Below are positions 40,478 to 52,266 of a stretch of DNA of 64,000 bases, piece by piece (within the stretch, counting starts at the first letter, position 1; every line of letters starts with the position of its first letter). The stretch is taken from the NCBI RefSeq assembly GCF_019578655.1, contig NC_063261.1, forward strand, positions 21,205,626 to 21,269,625, written 5' to 3'. A program made the position numbers and the translations under genes. The stretch is from Ricinus communis. Its lineage: Eukaryota; Streptophyta; Magnoliopsida; Malpighiales; Euphorbiaceae. The notes beneath the pieces are model-generated. The model was not told the origin of the DNA. It saw only the letters and a program-made list of their open reading frames with translations, and made no database searches.

Positions 40478-43085
40478 TCAGTCCAATTCATCAATTGAAG
40501 CAACTTCCTCCTCCGGCAGTTCAAAAGCATCGATTTCTGCAAAGTAAGCCCTTTGTCTCTCAATAAAATCCTGGGGCAGAGCATACTTGGCATCATCTTC
40601 TTTAGGGATTCTCTGACGCTGCTTCTGCAACAAAATCATAGAGGAAGAAATTTTATCTAAAGAACTGTTATTATGGACCCTTCATCAATGCAGAACAGAA
40701 AGTTGGTTTAGAATAGAGGCTATTACTTTTTGACATGATGTATCATGCTAGAGGAAACAGCACATGAAATATGAAAGCAATATTTGACTCTTAAATGTTA
40801 TGAGCTGTTTCTCAGTTTCAATAAAGAACACAAAATGATTTCTTTTCAAGTTTCAGTCCATTCTGTAAAGTAGAAATCAATAATAGAGCTTGCACATAAG
40901 CAAAGGAAAACCTGATTATACCCACAGAAGAGAAGAAATGCGGCAGTTTCAGGAAACAGCTTGCAGTTGTGAAAGAAAGAATTGAGACCAGTTTCAAAGA
41001 ATACTCTAGTGTTTTGATGTTTCCAAAAAGAAAAGAGGAAAAGAAAAGAAAATAGACGAAAAGAATAGTTAGGTAAAATCAGTAGAAGCAGTCACACTAA
41101 CTGATAACACTCTTTGCAGGTGCATGTAAACACAAATAATATTGGCCAAGGTAAACCAAGATATGCAGAAGTTCCACTCCATCAAAATTCAAGATAAGAA
41201 ACTTATAATAATTTGTTTAATACTGGTGAAACAAGCTTAACATGCACACAAACATTATCAGTTCTGATAAATGGTGTGAGAGCAGAGACTACAAAAGTTT
41301 GCAAACCTTTTCGTAAGGCAGCACGCACGATTTGGATAGACTGGTTACTTCACGTTCATTCATTTCACTCCTACATTAATGGCAAGACCAGAGAACTTGC
41401 TTCCATAAATCTTATAAATCTCCATAGATAGAATTGGCGAAGAAGTGCAAATCAATGGCACAGCAGTATACAATTGTATGTAATTAAGATAAACGACACT
41501 ATTAACTATAGGAGAATGTTGTTATGTTAAGCAGCAAATTCTACTCCATGTAATCATCAATTTCAACCCTTAAATTTAATATTTGTGTTCGTTCATCCAT
41601 TACAAAGTGAGGGAACTCAAAGAAAAATGGATTGACATTATATTATATTAATAATATAATCTTGAGGAAACACACAGAGAAAGGAGATAATTTGTAAAAG
41701 TTAACTTAAAAAGCAAGCCATGTTTTAGCTTTAATGACTATTATTATACCTTCAGCTCGTACTTCTCATGAAATCCTCTCAATTTAGTAGAACGTATAAA
41801 CCAATGCATCTATAGTGCTATCAGAGTCTAGTTCATAAGTAGCTGGAATTTCTTAAGCTGTCACTCAAGAATTCATAACAAGTTATGCAAAGTCACTACT
41901 AACGGACATCCAATAAGGCCAATATAAAGCCATTATTTCCAATCCCATTTCACCAAGCGAGACTATTTGTTCTCTTACCATTTAGCATCCGATCAAACAC
42001 CATCATAAACTGAATGTCATGACATGCTACTTCTCACACCACCCGGAAATAGAATTTGCCATGTCTTTTATCATCCACTTATTACTACTAAGGTCTGATC
42101 AGCATTTCCACTTTCGAATCAAGATTACATAGATTCAGAAATTCATCCTTCAACTACTTCAGTTGTTGGTCATTTAATATAGTTCAAGATAAAACAGAGT
42201 GGAAAAAAGAAAACAAAAAAGCAGAGAACAAAATATACCCAGTAAATTGAGTTTTTAGAGCAGGAAAGCAACTCATAGGCTCAGCAATTGCCTTCCTTTT
42301 ACCCTTCCTCTTATCTGCAGATTGTCTCCGACTGTAGACTGAATGCGGCTCAAAAGCCTCACGACTAGGACTAGCACTAGCATTACCTAAACTCAGGTTA
42401 CCGAAAAAGAAAATTCTCATTAGGGCTAAAGAAAGAAACAAAACCAATTGATAATAAAATAACAAAGTACAAAAAAATCCACTGTCTAAAACCTTATATA
42501 GTGTCACTTAAAATCTCAAATATCAAAAGCCCTCAAAATTAACAGCGATATTTCGACTAAATAAATCCAAATAAAGGAGTATAAATCCAATCGCTCATTT
42601 CTAAAATTGCCTATGCAACAAATCAATTACCAAGAGCCCAAAAGAGTGACATTGAATTAGCAACAAGAAATGCAACTAAAAGACTCGAAACCCACAAATT
42701 AAACTCCACAAACAATAGAACAGCCAAAAAAAGAAATGTAATCATTCAACTAGAGAACACAAAACTCAATTGACAAAAACCCAAAAATTAAACTCCAATC
42801 AAACAAGATAACAGCAAGATTACCCTTATCAGAAGAGGGTTTCGGAGCTCGAGAAGGCGTGGAAACTGAGTTCACCGAAACAGCACTAGGGTTTAATGAA
42901 GTATTGTCGTTTGTGGGTTTGATAAAAGACGTGGAGTTTTTAGTGGATGTGGAAGAAGAAGATTGAGCTGGGTTTCTAGAATTAATGATGTTTATGCAAT
43001 CTGAGAGGGGTTTTCTATTACTATTACTGTTGCAACTGCTTCTTCTTCGTCCTGTAGCTTCCGTATGCTTGTGATTTTCTTTCAT
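40478..43085 (-). CDS. SORORIN-like: Sororin-like sister-chromatid cohesion protein (196 aa, four exons)
   Basis: Sororin protects cohesin on replicated chromosomes by opposing WAPL. Minus-strand exons are 42824-43085, 42239-42386, 41307-41340 (only 34 nt) and 40478-40624; all are GT-AG and the sum closes at 196 aa. The N-terminus has RRRSSC...NRKPLSDCINI, then Ser/Thr-rich low complexity, a basic stretch (ADKRKGKRKAI), and EPMSCFPALKT. The microexon gives LSKSCVLPYEK, and the C-terminus is DFIERQRAYFAEIDAFELPEEEV. A basic disordered body with a compact, conserved C-terminal block resembles what I recall of plant sororin (Arabidopsis At3g56250). The body has little other family signal, so the name rests on these two ends and on the neighbouring genes. 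A perfect E2F-type site lies about 115 bp upstream of the ATG, which suits S-phase expression. Confidence 0.68.
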
Positions 43086-43198
43086 AGCTTTTTCTCTTTA
43101 CTTGTCTCTCAGTTTGGTGTCAGTTTTTGCACCATAAGAGATCAGAACCCAAATGACAAAAGAAGTGTGTTGAAGAAGCTTGTGGAGATTTTTTAAAT

Positions 43199-43208
43199 GG
43201 CGGGAAAA
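43199..43208 (-). promoter_or_regulatory. E2F-type site upstream of the sororin-like gene
   Basis: The minus strand reads TTTTCCCGCC, an exact match to the plant E2F consensus (TTTCCCGC core), about 115 bp before the ATG at 43085. E2F sites mark genes switched on at G1/S, as expected for a cohesion factor. It lies in otherwise A+T-rich DNA, which makes chance less likely. Confidence 0.6.
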
Positions 43209-44813
43209 TTTTTGAGTTCTTCGTTGTGTCTGATGCAAAATGATGATGAGTCCAGATGTATCTTCTCCAGAGGACCCATGGCCCATATCATTCTCGGGTT
43301 TGGGTTCCACCTCGGGCCTATCTATGCCCATATGGGATTACTGTTGTGAGCATTTAGTTATTGTTTGTGCTTTTAAAAAAAGAATTAGTTTTTCCAATAA
43401 AAAAGATTTTGTTTTAATTTTATTAAAAAATATCTAAGTTAATATTTTTAAAATTAAATTCAATAATAATAATTTATAAATAATATTTAAGTTAATAACT
43501 TATTCTTTTACTTAAAATAAATTAATTATGCAAGTTAGTCCTACTTAATATAATGAAACACCTCATTCTATTAACTTTTTTTTTTTATTTTAATATTGTA
43601 TTTAAAAAGTATATTAACTTTAAAATTAGGAGAATAATATGTTGCTAAATATATATTACGGTCGGTAAACTTAAATTCACATTTTCTAATCAAATCCAAC
43701 GGCTACAATAGTTTAGTCGGTATTCAGAAAACCATATTAATTAGTTAATTAATTAATTAATTAATTTCTATTATTTATAAACTATATGTTTTATTTATTT
43801 ATTTTCTCTTTTTGGCAAAAAGAGAAAAGAAGAAACACTACGCACGTGCATAAGTATACTAAGGTTACACACTTTTGCCTGGTAGAACTAACAGAGGGTT
43901 TTTTTTATTTTTTATTTTTATTTTTGAAAATCACAAGGTAACCTTTTTATTATGGGATATATAAATCATTCCTTTTATAGGCCAATGCATGTATTGATCG
44001 CACGTGCTTACACAATAATTTATTTTTAATAATAAATCTGAGAATATTCAGATAATATTAAACACTAATTAGAGGGGTACTAATCGTATAGATAGTGTCA
44101 CTTTTGTAAGTATATTATTCCTTGAAATGATTCATTTAAATAAATTACTATTTATGATCGACCGACTTTTGCCTCTAGTTTGAGAATGTCAGAACCCATA
44201 ATTACTTATTGGATATTGAACTATAATAATTGTGCAATTAAACTTTCTCTTTAAGGTCACTTGGTCATGCACAAGTTATTATATGCTAAAATATTTTTAT
44301 ATATACATATTATATCACTTTTATTTGATAAAAATTTTAATTAATTACTACAATGTAATAACTATTATCTCAGTAAGAAGACTTTTTGTTAATTATCCAA
44401 AGAAACCATTCAACTAAACAAGAAGATGAGTAAAAACTAAGTAAAAAAGGAAAAAGAGGGTCAATTTTTTATTTTTTGGTTAGTTGAACATCCATTGATG
44501 TCATGCAATGTATGCACACCTGCTAATGAAGACTCTGAACAATCTCTAGCTCCTTGAATTCAATCCAAATCCAATGGCCCATAAATTACATATTTGAAAA
44601 TCAAAAATATCTGTAAAAAAGAAAAACAGTACTAGATACTAGATGGAGTGACAAAACCAGGACAGTGAAGCCTCTAGTTTGAGGTTCCAGTATTCAAGAA
44701 AAAGTGGAAAAAGAGAACTAAAACCAAGGGGCCACACCAAAAACAAGTAGACAACAAGCACATGTTTCAACTTTCTTCTTTTCTTCATCACCCTTTATTT
44801 TCTTTCTTCCTTC
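43209..44813. other. Intergenic between divergent sororin-like and HIG1 genes
   Basis: A+T-rich DNA with a (TTAA/AATT)n run at about 43738-43766. Both flanking genes point away from it, so it must hold both promoters. No coding exon is recognised. Confidence 0.6.
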
Positions 44814-44820
44814 TATAAAT
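44814..44820 (+). promoter_or_regulatory. TATA box of the HIG1-domain gene
   Basis: TATAAAT about 90 bp upstream of the ATG at 44905, followed by a pyrimidine-rich leader. Confidence 0.6.
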
Positions 44821-44904
44821 GCTCGTCTATTCCCTTTCTTGTCACTCCCATTCGTTCATTCATTCAGTTTGCTGCAGAACAAGAAAGAAATTTAAAACAA
44901 GAAG

Positions 44905-45139
44905 ATGGAGGCAATTCAATCTTGGGTTTCAAATCACAAGCTTGCCAGCATTGGTTAGTATAACCTCATCAGTTTTTACTTGGCCAATTTTCTTTTTCTC
45001 TTCTCTTTTTTGGGTCACTGGTGACTAATAACATGTGGTTATGATAGGAGCATTTTGGGCAACAGCAGTTGGTGGATCATTTGCTTATTCACGTTCGAGA
45101 ACTCCTCTTAAGCCAAGTCTCAGGCTCATCCATGCTAGG

Positions 45140-45171
<32 letters not shown>

Positions 45172-45435
45172 TCATCTCTTTTTTCATATTGAGGCACAAA
45201 TTAACCTCTTCTGTATCTTTCTTCATTACATCTTTTTTGTTTTTTTGGGGGTTATACAGACATATCATCAGTGTTTAACTTGTTCTTTTTCTGGCTTTAT
45301 AGGATGCATGCACAAGCTTTAACATTGGCAGTCCTGTCTGGTGCAGCAATCTACCATTACTATGAGAAGCAAGGAGAGAATGCTGATGCTGTTTCTTCTT
45401 CTTCTTCTTCTCCTGGATTTACAAATTCTGCTTAG
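44905..45435 (+). CDS. HIG1-domain mitochondrial inner-membrane protein (90 aa, three exons)
   Basis: Small hypoxia-induced-gene-1 family protein. Relatives (Rcf1/HIGD) assist cytochrome c oxidase and respiratory supercomplexes in the mitochondrial inner membrane. Exons are 44905-44953, 45048-45138 and 45303-45435; all are GT-AG and the frame closes at 90 aa. The protein starts MEAIQSWVSNHKLASIGAFW. A first hydrophobic segment runs from about residue 15 to 30; a basic loop (SRSRTPLKPS) and the family signature LIHARMHAQALTLAVLSGAA follow, the latter being the second membrane helix, then YHYYEK and a Ser-rich tail. Two short helices with the IHARxxAQ motif are diagnostic. Plant members are annotated as hypoxia-responsive family proteins. 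Intron 2 carries an (AT)n run at about 45140-45172. Confidence 0.88.
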
Positions 45436-46851
45436 TTAATATGAACTGTTCTGGTTTTATGATCAATCTATTAGGAGGACTTTTCTCTAAATTCTATATG
45501 TCAGTATGCATGGAAGTTCCCTGTTATATTGGGGGTTTAATTTACTAGAAGTACTCTCAGTATTCCTTATTGGACTAGAGAGAGAGAGAGAGAGTACTTA
45601 AATTCAAGTTGAAATTAATGCTGTAATGTAGATACATCAATCTATTATAAAATGATCAGCTTATATTTGGATCATTATTAACTTAATTTGTATGTATGTT
45701 TCTATATTTTGCCATTGTTCGAATAAACATTATTAAATCATCACAAGTCTTATTTTACTATATTAAACTAAAAATGACTAATATTTGAAACCTGTCTTAA
45801 GTATCTAGTTTAATTGATAAGAGCTTTTGTTATTGAAAGCGAGAATTAGCGAGAAGTATTATACCCTGTAATTTTGTAGTTTTTCCTGAATTGATTCTTC
45901 TCAGGAATGTAATTAAGGAAGTTCAAGCTTTTACCAGCAAACCCAAAAGCATTGCCCACAGATACAATCTGAAGTTCTAAACCAAAACCATCCTTCGTGC
46001 CATCCAAATAATGGCCACACCTTTGCTAACCCATTATATCTCACTACAATACAAGAAAACTAATTATTGAAGCTCGAATTGCATTGCATCCATGGGTCTT
46101 TCTCATTAAATTTATTTCTAAATTCCAGTTTCTATTACAAAAATCAACCATTCATTATTCATGTTAATCTGATTTTCAATATTATTATTCCAGAAGAACT
46201 TGGAATGGACTGACCAAATATTTTCTATTTTCAAATTAAGAAAGTGTAGGATTTTGATATCGTATTGCAGCCAAATCGCTTCCTCTGTATATTAATTATT
46301 TAATATTAAAATATAATACAATTATATATACATGTTATTTTTCTATTAATTATAATGTACACATTAAATATAAATAAAAATCTCTTTTACAATATTAAAA
46401 GTTCAAAAAACCAATTATATCATAAGAGTAATTAACTTTTTTTATTTTTATTTTTATCATATAAAAATTTAATTGTTTATTTTTTAAAAAATTTTATAGG
46501 TTAAAACACTAATAAATCTATTATCTGGTCGGTAAAATAATACTTTATAAAATACAAATTATATTGTAGTTGGAATATACAAAATAATATTGAAAAGCAA
46601 AGCTAAAGCAATAATACTATATTTTTATTATTTTCTTATGAAAGTATAATTTAAAATTGGTTTTGGAATTGTATTTATGGTATCAATTTTTTAATAATGA
46701 CCTAAAATGAATTTTGAAATTTGTTTTTGAGAAATAATAACTTGAAAAAATTTGATAAAAATGATTTTTTGAAAAAAATAAAAACATCCATCAATTATAT
46801 CAAACAAAATTCTATATTTACATTCCGCTTGCATATATCATCATAATTATT
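45436..46851. other. Intergenic
   Basis: 3' flank of the HIG1 gene with a (GA)n run at about 45579-45594, then very A+T-rich DNA up to the PPR start. A 45-residue minus-strand frame at about 45890-46025 (KDGFGLELQIVSVGNAFGF) looks coding-like but is unrecognised and unsupported. Confidence 0.55.
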
Positions 46852-48822
46852 ATGTCTGTCTCTCGTCTTTATCGTCGATTATTAAACTTTCCCGCCACGT
46901 TTCAGTCTCTTCGCCATTTAAATCGTTCATTTTCTTCTCTCAAAACACCCAACCCATCAAAGATCACCACTCGTATCCCCTTTCCAGTTTTTGCTTCAGA
47001 TACATATGAAAGTAACGTAAAGATTAGTAATTTAGGCCTTCGTGGCAAAGTCAAAGAAGCACGGAAGGTGTTTGATGAGATGCCGCGAAGGGACGCTGTT
47101 TCTTATGCTTCCATGATTACAGTTTACTTGAAAAACAAGGATCTTCCCCAGGCTGAGATACTTTTTAGGGAAATCCCAGAAAGGAATGTCGTTGCTGATT
47201 CTGCAATGATTAGTGGGTATGTTCGGGCAGGCCGCCTCGATAAGGCTCGCCAAGTGTTTGATCAAATGGTGGAGAGAAATGTGTTTTCTTGGACCAGTTT
47301 GGTTTCTGGATATTTTAAGATTGGGAATGTCGATGAGGCAATGAGGCTTTTTAATCAAATGCCTGAGAAGAATGTAGTTTCTTGGACTACTGCGGTTGTG
47401 GGTTATGCTCAAAATGGTTTCATAGATGAAGCTCGTGATATTTTTAATCAAATGCCGGAGAAAAATATTGTTGCTTGGACTGCGATGGTTAAGTCTTATG
47501 TTGAGAATGATGAAATTGATGAGGCTTTTGAACTTTTCTATCAGATGCCTCAACGGAATTTATACTCTTGGAACATTATGATTTCAGGTTGTATAAATGC
47601 TAATAGATTGAATGAAGCTATTCAACTCTTTAATTCCATGCCTCAAAGGAATGAAGTTTCTTGGACAACACTAGTTACGGGTTTGGCACGAAATGGAATG
47701 ATGGAACTTGCAAGGAAGTATTTTGATCATATGCCTACAAAGGATATTGCAGCATGGAATGCTATGATCACAGCATATGTTGATCAAGGCAGCATGGCTG
47801 AAGCTAGTGACCTTTTCAATTTGATGCCTGAAAAGAATATTGTAAGTTGGAACGCATTGATTGATGGATATGCAAGAAATGGGCCTGAAAGTAATTCCTT
47901 AAGGTACCTAATACTCATGCTTCGATCTAACTTTAAGCCAAATGAGACTACTATCACCAGCGTGCTGACAGCATGCGATAGCATATTGGAGCTAATGCAA
48001 GCTCACGGCCTGGTGATCCATCTTGGGTTTGAGCAAGATAAGGTTCTCGCCAATGGTCTTGTCACTACGTATTCTAGATGTGGGGATGTCCTTTCAGCTA
48101 GGTTTATTTTTGATCAGCTAGAGATCAAGGACATTGTGTCATGGACTGCAATGATATTAGCTTATTCAAACCATGGATGTGGCCCTCATGCATTACAAGT
48201 ATTTGCACGCATGCTGAGATCTGGAGCCAAACCTGATGGGATTACATTTGTTGGGTTGTTATCAGCTTGTAGCCATGCAGGCCTTGTGAAGAAAGGTCAA
48301 ATGCTCTTTGATTCAATGAGTTGTGCTTATGGTGTAGAACCAAGGGCGGAACATTATTCCTGCCTTGTAGACATCCTTGGCCGGGCAGGAGAAATGAACA
48401 AGGCAATGAAAGTAGTCTCTGAAATGCCTCCACATGAGTGTGATGGTGCTGTTCTTGGTGCATTGTTAGGTGCCTGCAGATTGCATAAGGATGTTGGATT
48501 GGCAAATCATATTGGTGAAAAGCTAATAGAGAAAGAGCCAACTAGCTCTGGAAGTTATGTACTCTTGGCTAATGCATATGCAGCATGCGGGAAGTGGAAT
48601 GAGTTTGCAGAAGTAAGGAAAGAGATGAAGGAAAGGAATGTCAAGAAAGAACCTGGTTTCAGTCAAATAGAAGTGAAGGGCAAGAGCCACGTTTTTTTCG
48701 TTAGGGACAGATCTCATCCTCAACTTGAGGAAATTTATCTTTTCCTTGATGAGAAGCTGCTACCCCTAATGCGGGAGATGGGCTACACTCCAGAAAGCTC
48801 ACCTGCCCCCTTACCAGCTTAA
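46852..48822 (+). CDS. Pentatricopeptide repeat protein, PLS class, E-type (656 aa, intronless)
   Basis: Organelle RNA-binding protein of the family that specifies C-to-U editing sites. It is a single exon from ATG 46852 to TAA 48820. The N-terminus is Arg/Ser-rich and acid-poor (RLYRRLLNFPAT...RSFSSLKT), as mitochondrial presequences are. From about residue 54 there are tandem repeats near 31 residues long, each with an R/KNxxSWTxM-type helix A and an ARxxFDxMP-type helix B; later 35-residue P/L repeats carry KPDGITFVGLLSACSHAG. The protein ends with the E region (GSYVLLANAYAACGKWNE, VRKEMKERNVKKEPGFSQIEV, HVFFVRDRSHPQ...IY.FLDEKL) and stops at GYTPESSPAPLPA without a DYW deaminase domain. 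E-type proteins recruit a separate DYW partner. The editing target is not predictable here without computing the PPR code. Confidence 0.93.
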   Translation: MSVSRLYRRLLNFPATFQSLRHLNRSFSSLKTPNPSKITTRIPFPVFASDTYESNVKISNLGLRGKVKEARKVFDEMPRRDAVSYASMITVYLKNKDLPQAEILFREIPERNVVADSAMISGYVRAGRLDKARQVFDQMVERNVFSWTSLVSGYFKIGNVDEAMRLFNQMPEKNVVSWTTAVVGYAQNGFIDEARDIFNQMPEKNIVAWTAMVKSYVENDEIDEAFELFYQMPQRNLYSWNIMISGCINANRLNEAIQLFNSMPQRNEVSWTTLVTGLARNGMMELARKYFDHMPTKDIAAWNAMITAYVDQGSMAEASDLFNLMPEKNIVSWNALIDGYARNGPESNSLRYLILMLRSNFKPNETTITSVLTACDSILELMQAHGLVIHLGFEQDKVLANGLVTTYSRCGDVLSARFIFDQLEIKDIVSWTAMILAYSNHGCGPHALQVFARMLRSGAKPDGITFVGLLSACSHAGLVKKGQMLFDSMSCAYGVEPRAEHYSCLVDILGRAGEMNKAMKVVSEMPPHECDGAVLGALLGACRLHKDVGLANHIGEKLIEKEPTSSGSYVLLANAYAACGKWNEFAEVRKEMKERNVKKEPGFSQIEVKGKSHVFFVRDRSHPQLEEIYLFLDEKLLPLMREMGYTPESSPAPLPA

Positions 48823-51800
48823 AAGGAACGGAAGGCAATATATCGGTTATACGTTATTTCCATGTGAAGAGTTTCAAGGACTTGGCGAGCAAATTAAAAT
48901 CTTAAACCAGTATATACAATCTCATTTTTGTATTTTATCTGTAGTTTGGTATATATAACTCATTCGAGTCAATACTTTTTGGGATCAAAATATTGATATT
49001 TACCTCTCACTTTATTCCATTCAGGGATAGCATCAAGAGTCTAATTCGGAGTTGTTATCCGACTTGCCTTGGTATTTCTCAAATTGGCCAAGAAGATGCA
49101 GGAAAGGAAACTGCTGATGTTAATGTTATTGGCATGCTGGAAGGCTTTCATTGATCCTCTGTTGATCATCAAAGAAAGGAAAAAAGAAAGGCTGATGTCC
49201 TCAGTGCTTGCTAGCCTATAAAGCACAAAATAAATGCTTCGACGTCTTAGATACATTCATGTATCTCAGAAAGTTGACTCATTTATCCGACAAAGTTGAC
49301 TTCAAATCTCAAGTTCCAGCCTGCAGAGCAATTGCCATTGTATTAATAGTTGACATGCTATTTTAACATTTGATTAAATGCTCACACAAATGTAGCTTGC
49401 AGAATGCATGTCTAAATGCTCATTCGAAGCCGAATCATAATCTTGGTGATGTTTATCTTGGCCAATGGATTGATATTCTTCCATTGTCCAGTGAAGTGAC
49501 ACACTCAGTTATACAACTGCTAATCTATACATGGCAACAAGGGATGGTAGGGGAACTTGTTCAAAACGGATGGCAATTGTACTCAGCTTCTGGGGAGAGC
49601 ATAGACCAAGAGACAAGCTGTAAGAACTGAAGCTCATGAAAATGACTAGAATGGTGAAAGTGTATGGATGTCGTTTTGGTGCAATGTTATTAGCATCAGT
49701 AAGCAGTTGATTCTCAAACCAAAATTTTATGTTAACTTTGTGGAATGATGAAAGAAAGCAGATTCAGGTATTCATGCATGTGCATATGAACTACAAGACC
49801 TGCATTTTTAATTTCTATACTTAAATAGTCTTCCAGTTTTGTTTCCATCAGAAATTGGGTTATCTTAGAAGGAAAATGTTCCATTTCGAAATTTCACTTT
49901 AGAAGGAAAATGTGCCATCAACTAATTTATATTCCCTCATCGACATTTCTCTTTCTTTTTCTAATTCAGCGAGTATGACTCCGCTTTTCAATCCTAAAAT
50001 GATTTTATCTTATTACTGAATTAAGATATTTAATTAATTATTCAATATCAAAGTAGAAAAGTTAGTTTTCTAAATATACATATACTATTTTTTTAAATAA
50101 AGAAAAAATGTTTTTATTAAGAGCATCCCCAATAGTGTTCTTTATTTTAAAAAGTATTTTTTATTTAATGAAGAGGATCTTTACTTATAAAGTGTAGAAA
50201 TTATTTTTTTGAGTCCAATACTCTCTTTATTTTTATCTTTATTTTATTTTATTCAACAAGTATTAATATTTTAAATTATTTTTACTTTTCCTAGAAAAAG
50301 AAAAAAAAATTATAGAAAAAAGCTAAAAGATAATAGATATCAATTAATAAGATATATAGGAAGTATTAATTATAATAAAGATAAAGAGTAGATTCGGCAA
50401 AATTCACTCTTTACTTCATATTTTAAATATTTTAAAAATAGAGAGTATATTTGAGTTTTATTTTGTTGAATAGTTCTTTATAATAAAGAGCTCAGCAAAA
50501 GTCATTAGGAATCTCAATGGAAATAAATATATTCATCTAATAACAGAATTAAAATACGAATATACATATTCTAAGGCAAGAATTTTTTATTAATTTATTA
50601 TAAAGGACCGTGATATGCTATAAATTGGCAAAAGTTCTAATAACTAAAATATTTTAAAAGTTTCTAATTCTATAAAAATAAATTAATAAATAAAAAAGCA
50701 GAAATTCATTAAAAATATAGGAGAAAGGTATAGATAAGTTCTTAAATTTTTAGTCTCTAAACTTCAAATTAGCTTAATTACACTTTTAAAGTTTGAAAAA
50801 TATGATAATTAAATTTTTAGTATTAATTCCTTTTTTAATTAATGATGATAGTTTTGATTTTTTTTATCAAAATAAAGAAAAGTTTGTCATTTTATGGTTT
50901 TTACCATTAAAGGCAAATCTAATTTTTTTCACATGCAAAAGAGTGAGTTAAAAAAATTAAAAAAATTTATTTTTTACGCTTAAAATTTAATTAGATTTGA
51001 TCTTATTCTGTTTTTCAAATTTTAAGAGTATAATTAAATTATTTTAAATTTTAGGGATGTAATTGTACTTCAGCTGAAAATGTAAGGGGCTTATCTCCGT
51101 TACCAAAAATATAACAGAAAAGATTGGTATCTTACCGGGCAGCTCTGCCTAGTAAACTTGGGGTCAAATATCTATGTTAAGCTGCATGTTTGTCTATTAA
51201 ACAATGATTAGGTGGATAGATTGGGATTGATAAAAGACTGTAGCTTTAGCACAATCCTTCTAGGAGACAACATAAGCTTCAAAATTCATCTGGGTAAGTT
51301 GTAAATTTCCTTATTGATGTGTTTTGGTTTTGCTTTTTATATACTACTCCATTGTTACCTTTCAAATTTTGGACTTTTATTGGGTTTGCTAAACTACCTT
51401 CAACTCTAGATATTTCTTTTCTTCTCAATTTCCCTTTTTATTTTTGTTTCTCTTTTCAGTTAATTTGTGAAAGTGGGTGTCTTTCTATGTCTGAAATCGA
51501 ATCTGTTAATAACTCCAAGTACATGTTTGTTACATCTAATGGGTGGCCATTTATTGAACAATTGATTTATGTATCTTTCTGCAAGTTTTGGCTGCTTAAT
51601 GGGAATTTTATATCGTACTCATGTCCGAGAATTGGAAAATTTGATGCCATGAGTTTAATAAAATTGTCTCCTAGTGGAATAAATACAATCTTTGCTGTAA
51701 TTATGGGAAGCTACTCTGGCAATTCGACGACTTCAGCTTAAGCTCATAATATGTTTGCAGAAATGACGCAATGAATGTTAGTAAAAGAGATATACTTTAG

Positions 51801-52266
51801 GTTGCTCATGAATCAACAAATTTTTATACGAGGCCAGCTATAGTATGCCTAATTCAAATTCTAAAAGAGGAAAGCAAATTGTTGATTCAGTTATTATCAG
51901 GCATGAAATGGAAGTTTGCGTAGTAGTTGTTTTTATAAGCATCATTATCGATCAAGTTAATGCATTAAACTAGTTTTGTTGATACAATCGCAGTGTTGGA
52001 TTCCTCTTGCTAGGAAATAACAAATACACAGGATACACCTTTTGTATATAAATGCTCCAGCAGCTGCCAGCAGTATCTCCTACTTTATGGAATCCCTCTA
52101 CAAAGGGTGAATAATTCTTCATTCTTTATTTTATACCTACAGCTTGGAAATTATTATGATGACCACTCTTGTACAAGTGATAGTTTTACAAAAAAACACA
52201 ACACTATTCCTCAGCTAACATGCATATTAGCTTGGCTTACATTTTGCAGGTCTTTGCTTAGGCATC
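48823..52266. other. Intergenic plus probable 5' UTR region of the APO4-like gene
   Basis: Follows the PPR gene. 49000-49700 is moderately G+C-richer and may be PPR 3' UTR; an 86-residue frame at 49370-49630 has no family features. A MITE-like element lies at 50121-50515. Near 51250-51300 a leader-like segment ends in CATCTGG/GTAAGTT, a good donor, and could be an untranslated first exon of the APO4-like gene. The frame at 51319-51741 is Phe-rich and looks like intron sequence. Confidence 0.45.
50121..50515. mobile_element. MITE-like element with short degenerate inverted ends
   Basis: The left end reads GAGCATCCCCAATAG; the right end, on the minus strand, reads GAGATTCCTAATGAC, the same word with a few changes. 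Between them is about 395 bp of A+T-rich sequence with no coding capacity. GAGCATC(C/T)CCAAT is a very common terminus of plant miniature inverted-repeat elements. Target duplications are not clear, so the boundaries are approximate. Confidence 0.45.

Noticed and set aside
42184..42507. 107-residue minus-strand ORF overlapping exon 2 of the sororin-like gene as a separate gene
   Set aside because: Only 42239-42386 is real exon; the rest reads through both flanking introns.
46888..46896. E2F-like TTTCCCGCC
   Set aside because: It lies inside the PPR coding sequence near the start, with no reason to expect S-phase control; taken as coincidence.
47032..47553. 173-residue minus-strand ORF opposite the PPR gene
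   Set aside because: It is the antisense shadow of the PPR repeats: its recurring RHLIEK/RHLIKN-like words are the complement of the repeated MPEKN/FNQM codons.
49370..49630. 86-residue plus-strand ORF downstream of the PPR gene
   Set aside because: No domain and no upstream promoter features; probably PPR 3' flank.
51319..51741. 140-residue plus-strand ORF before the APO4-like gene
   Set aside because: Phe/Leu/Ser-rich, with intron or 5' UTR texture and no domain; more likely noncoding upstream sequence.
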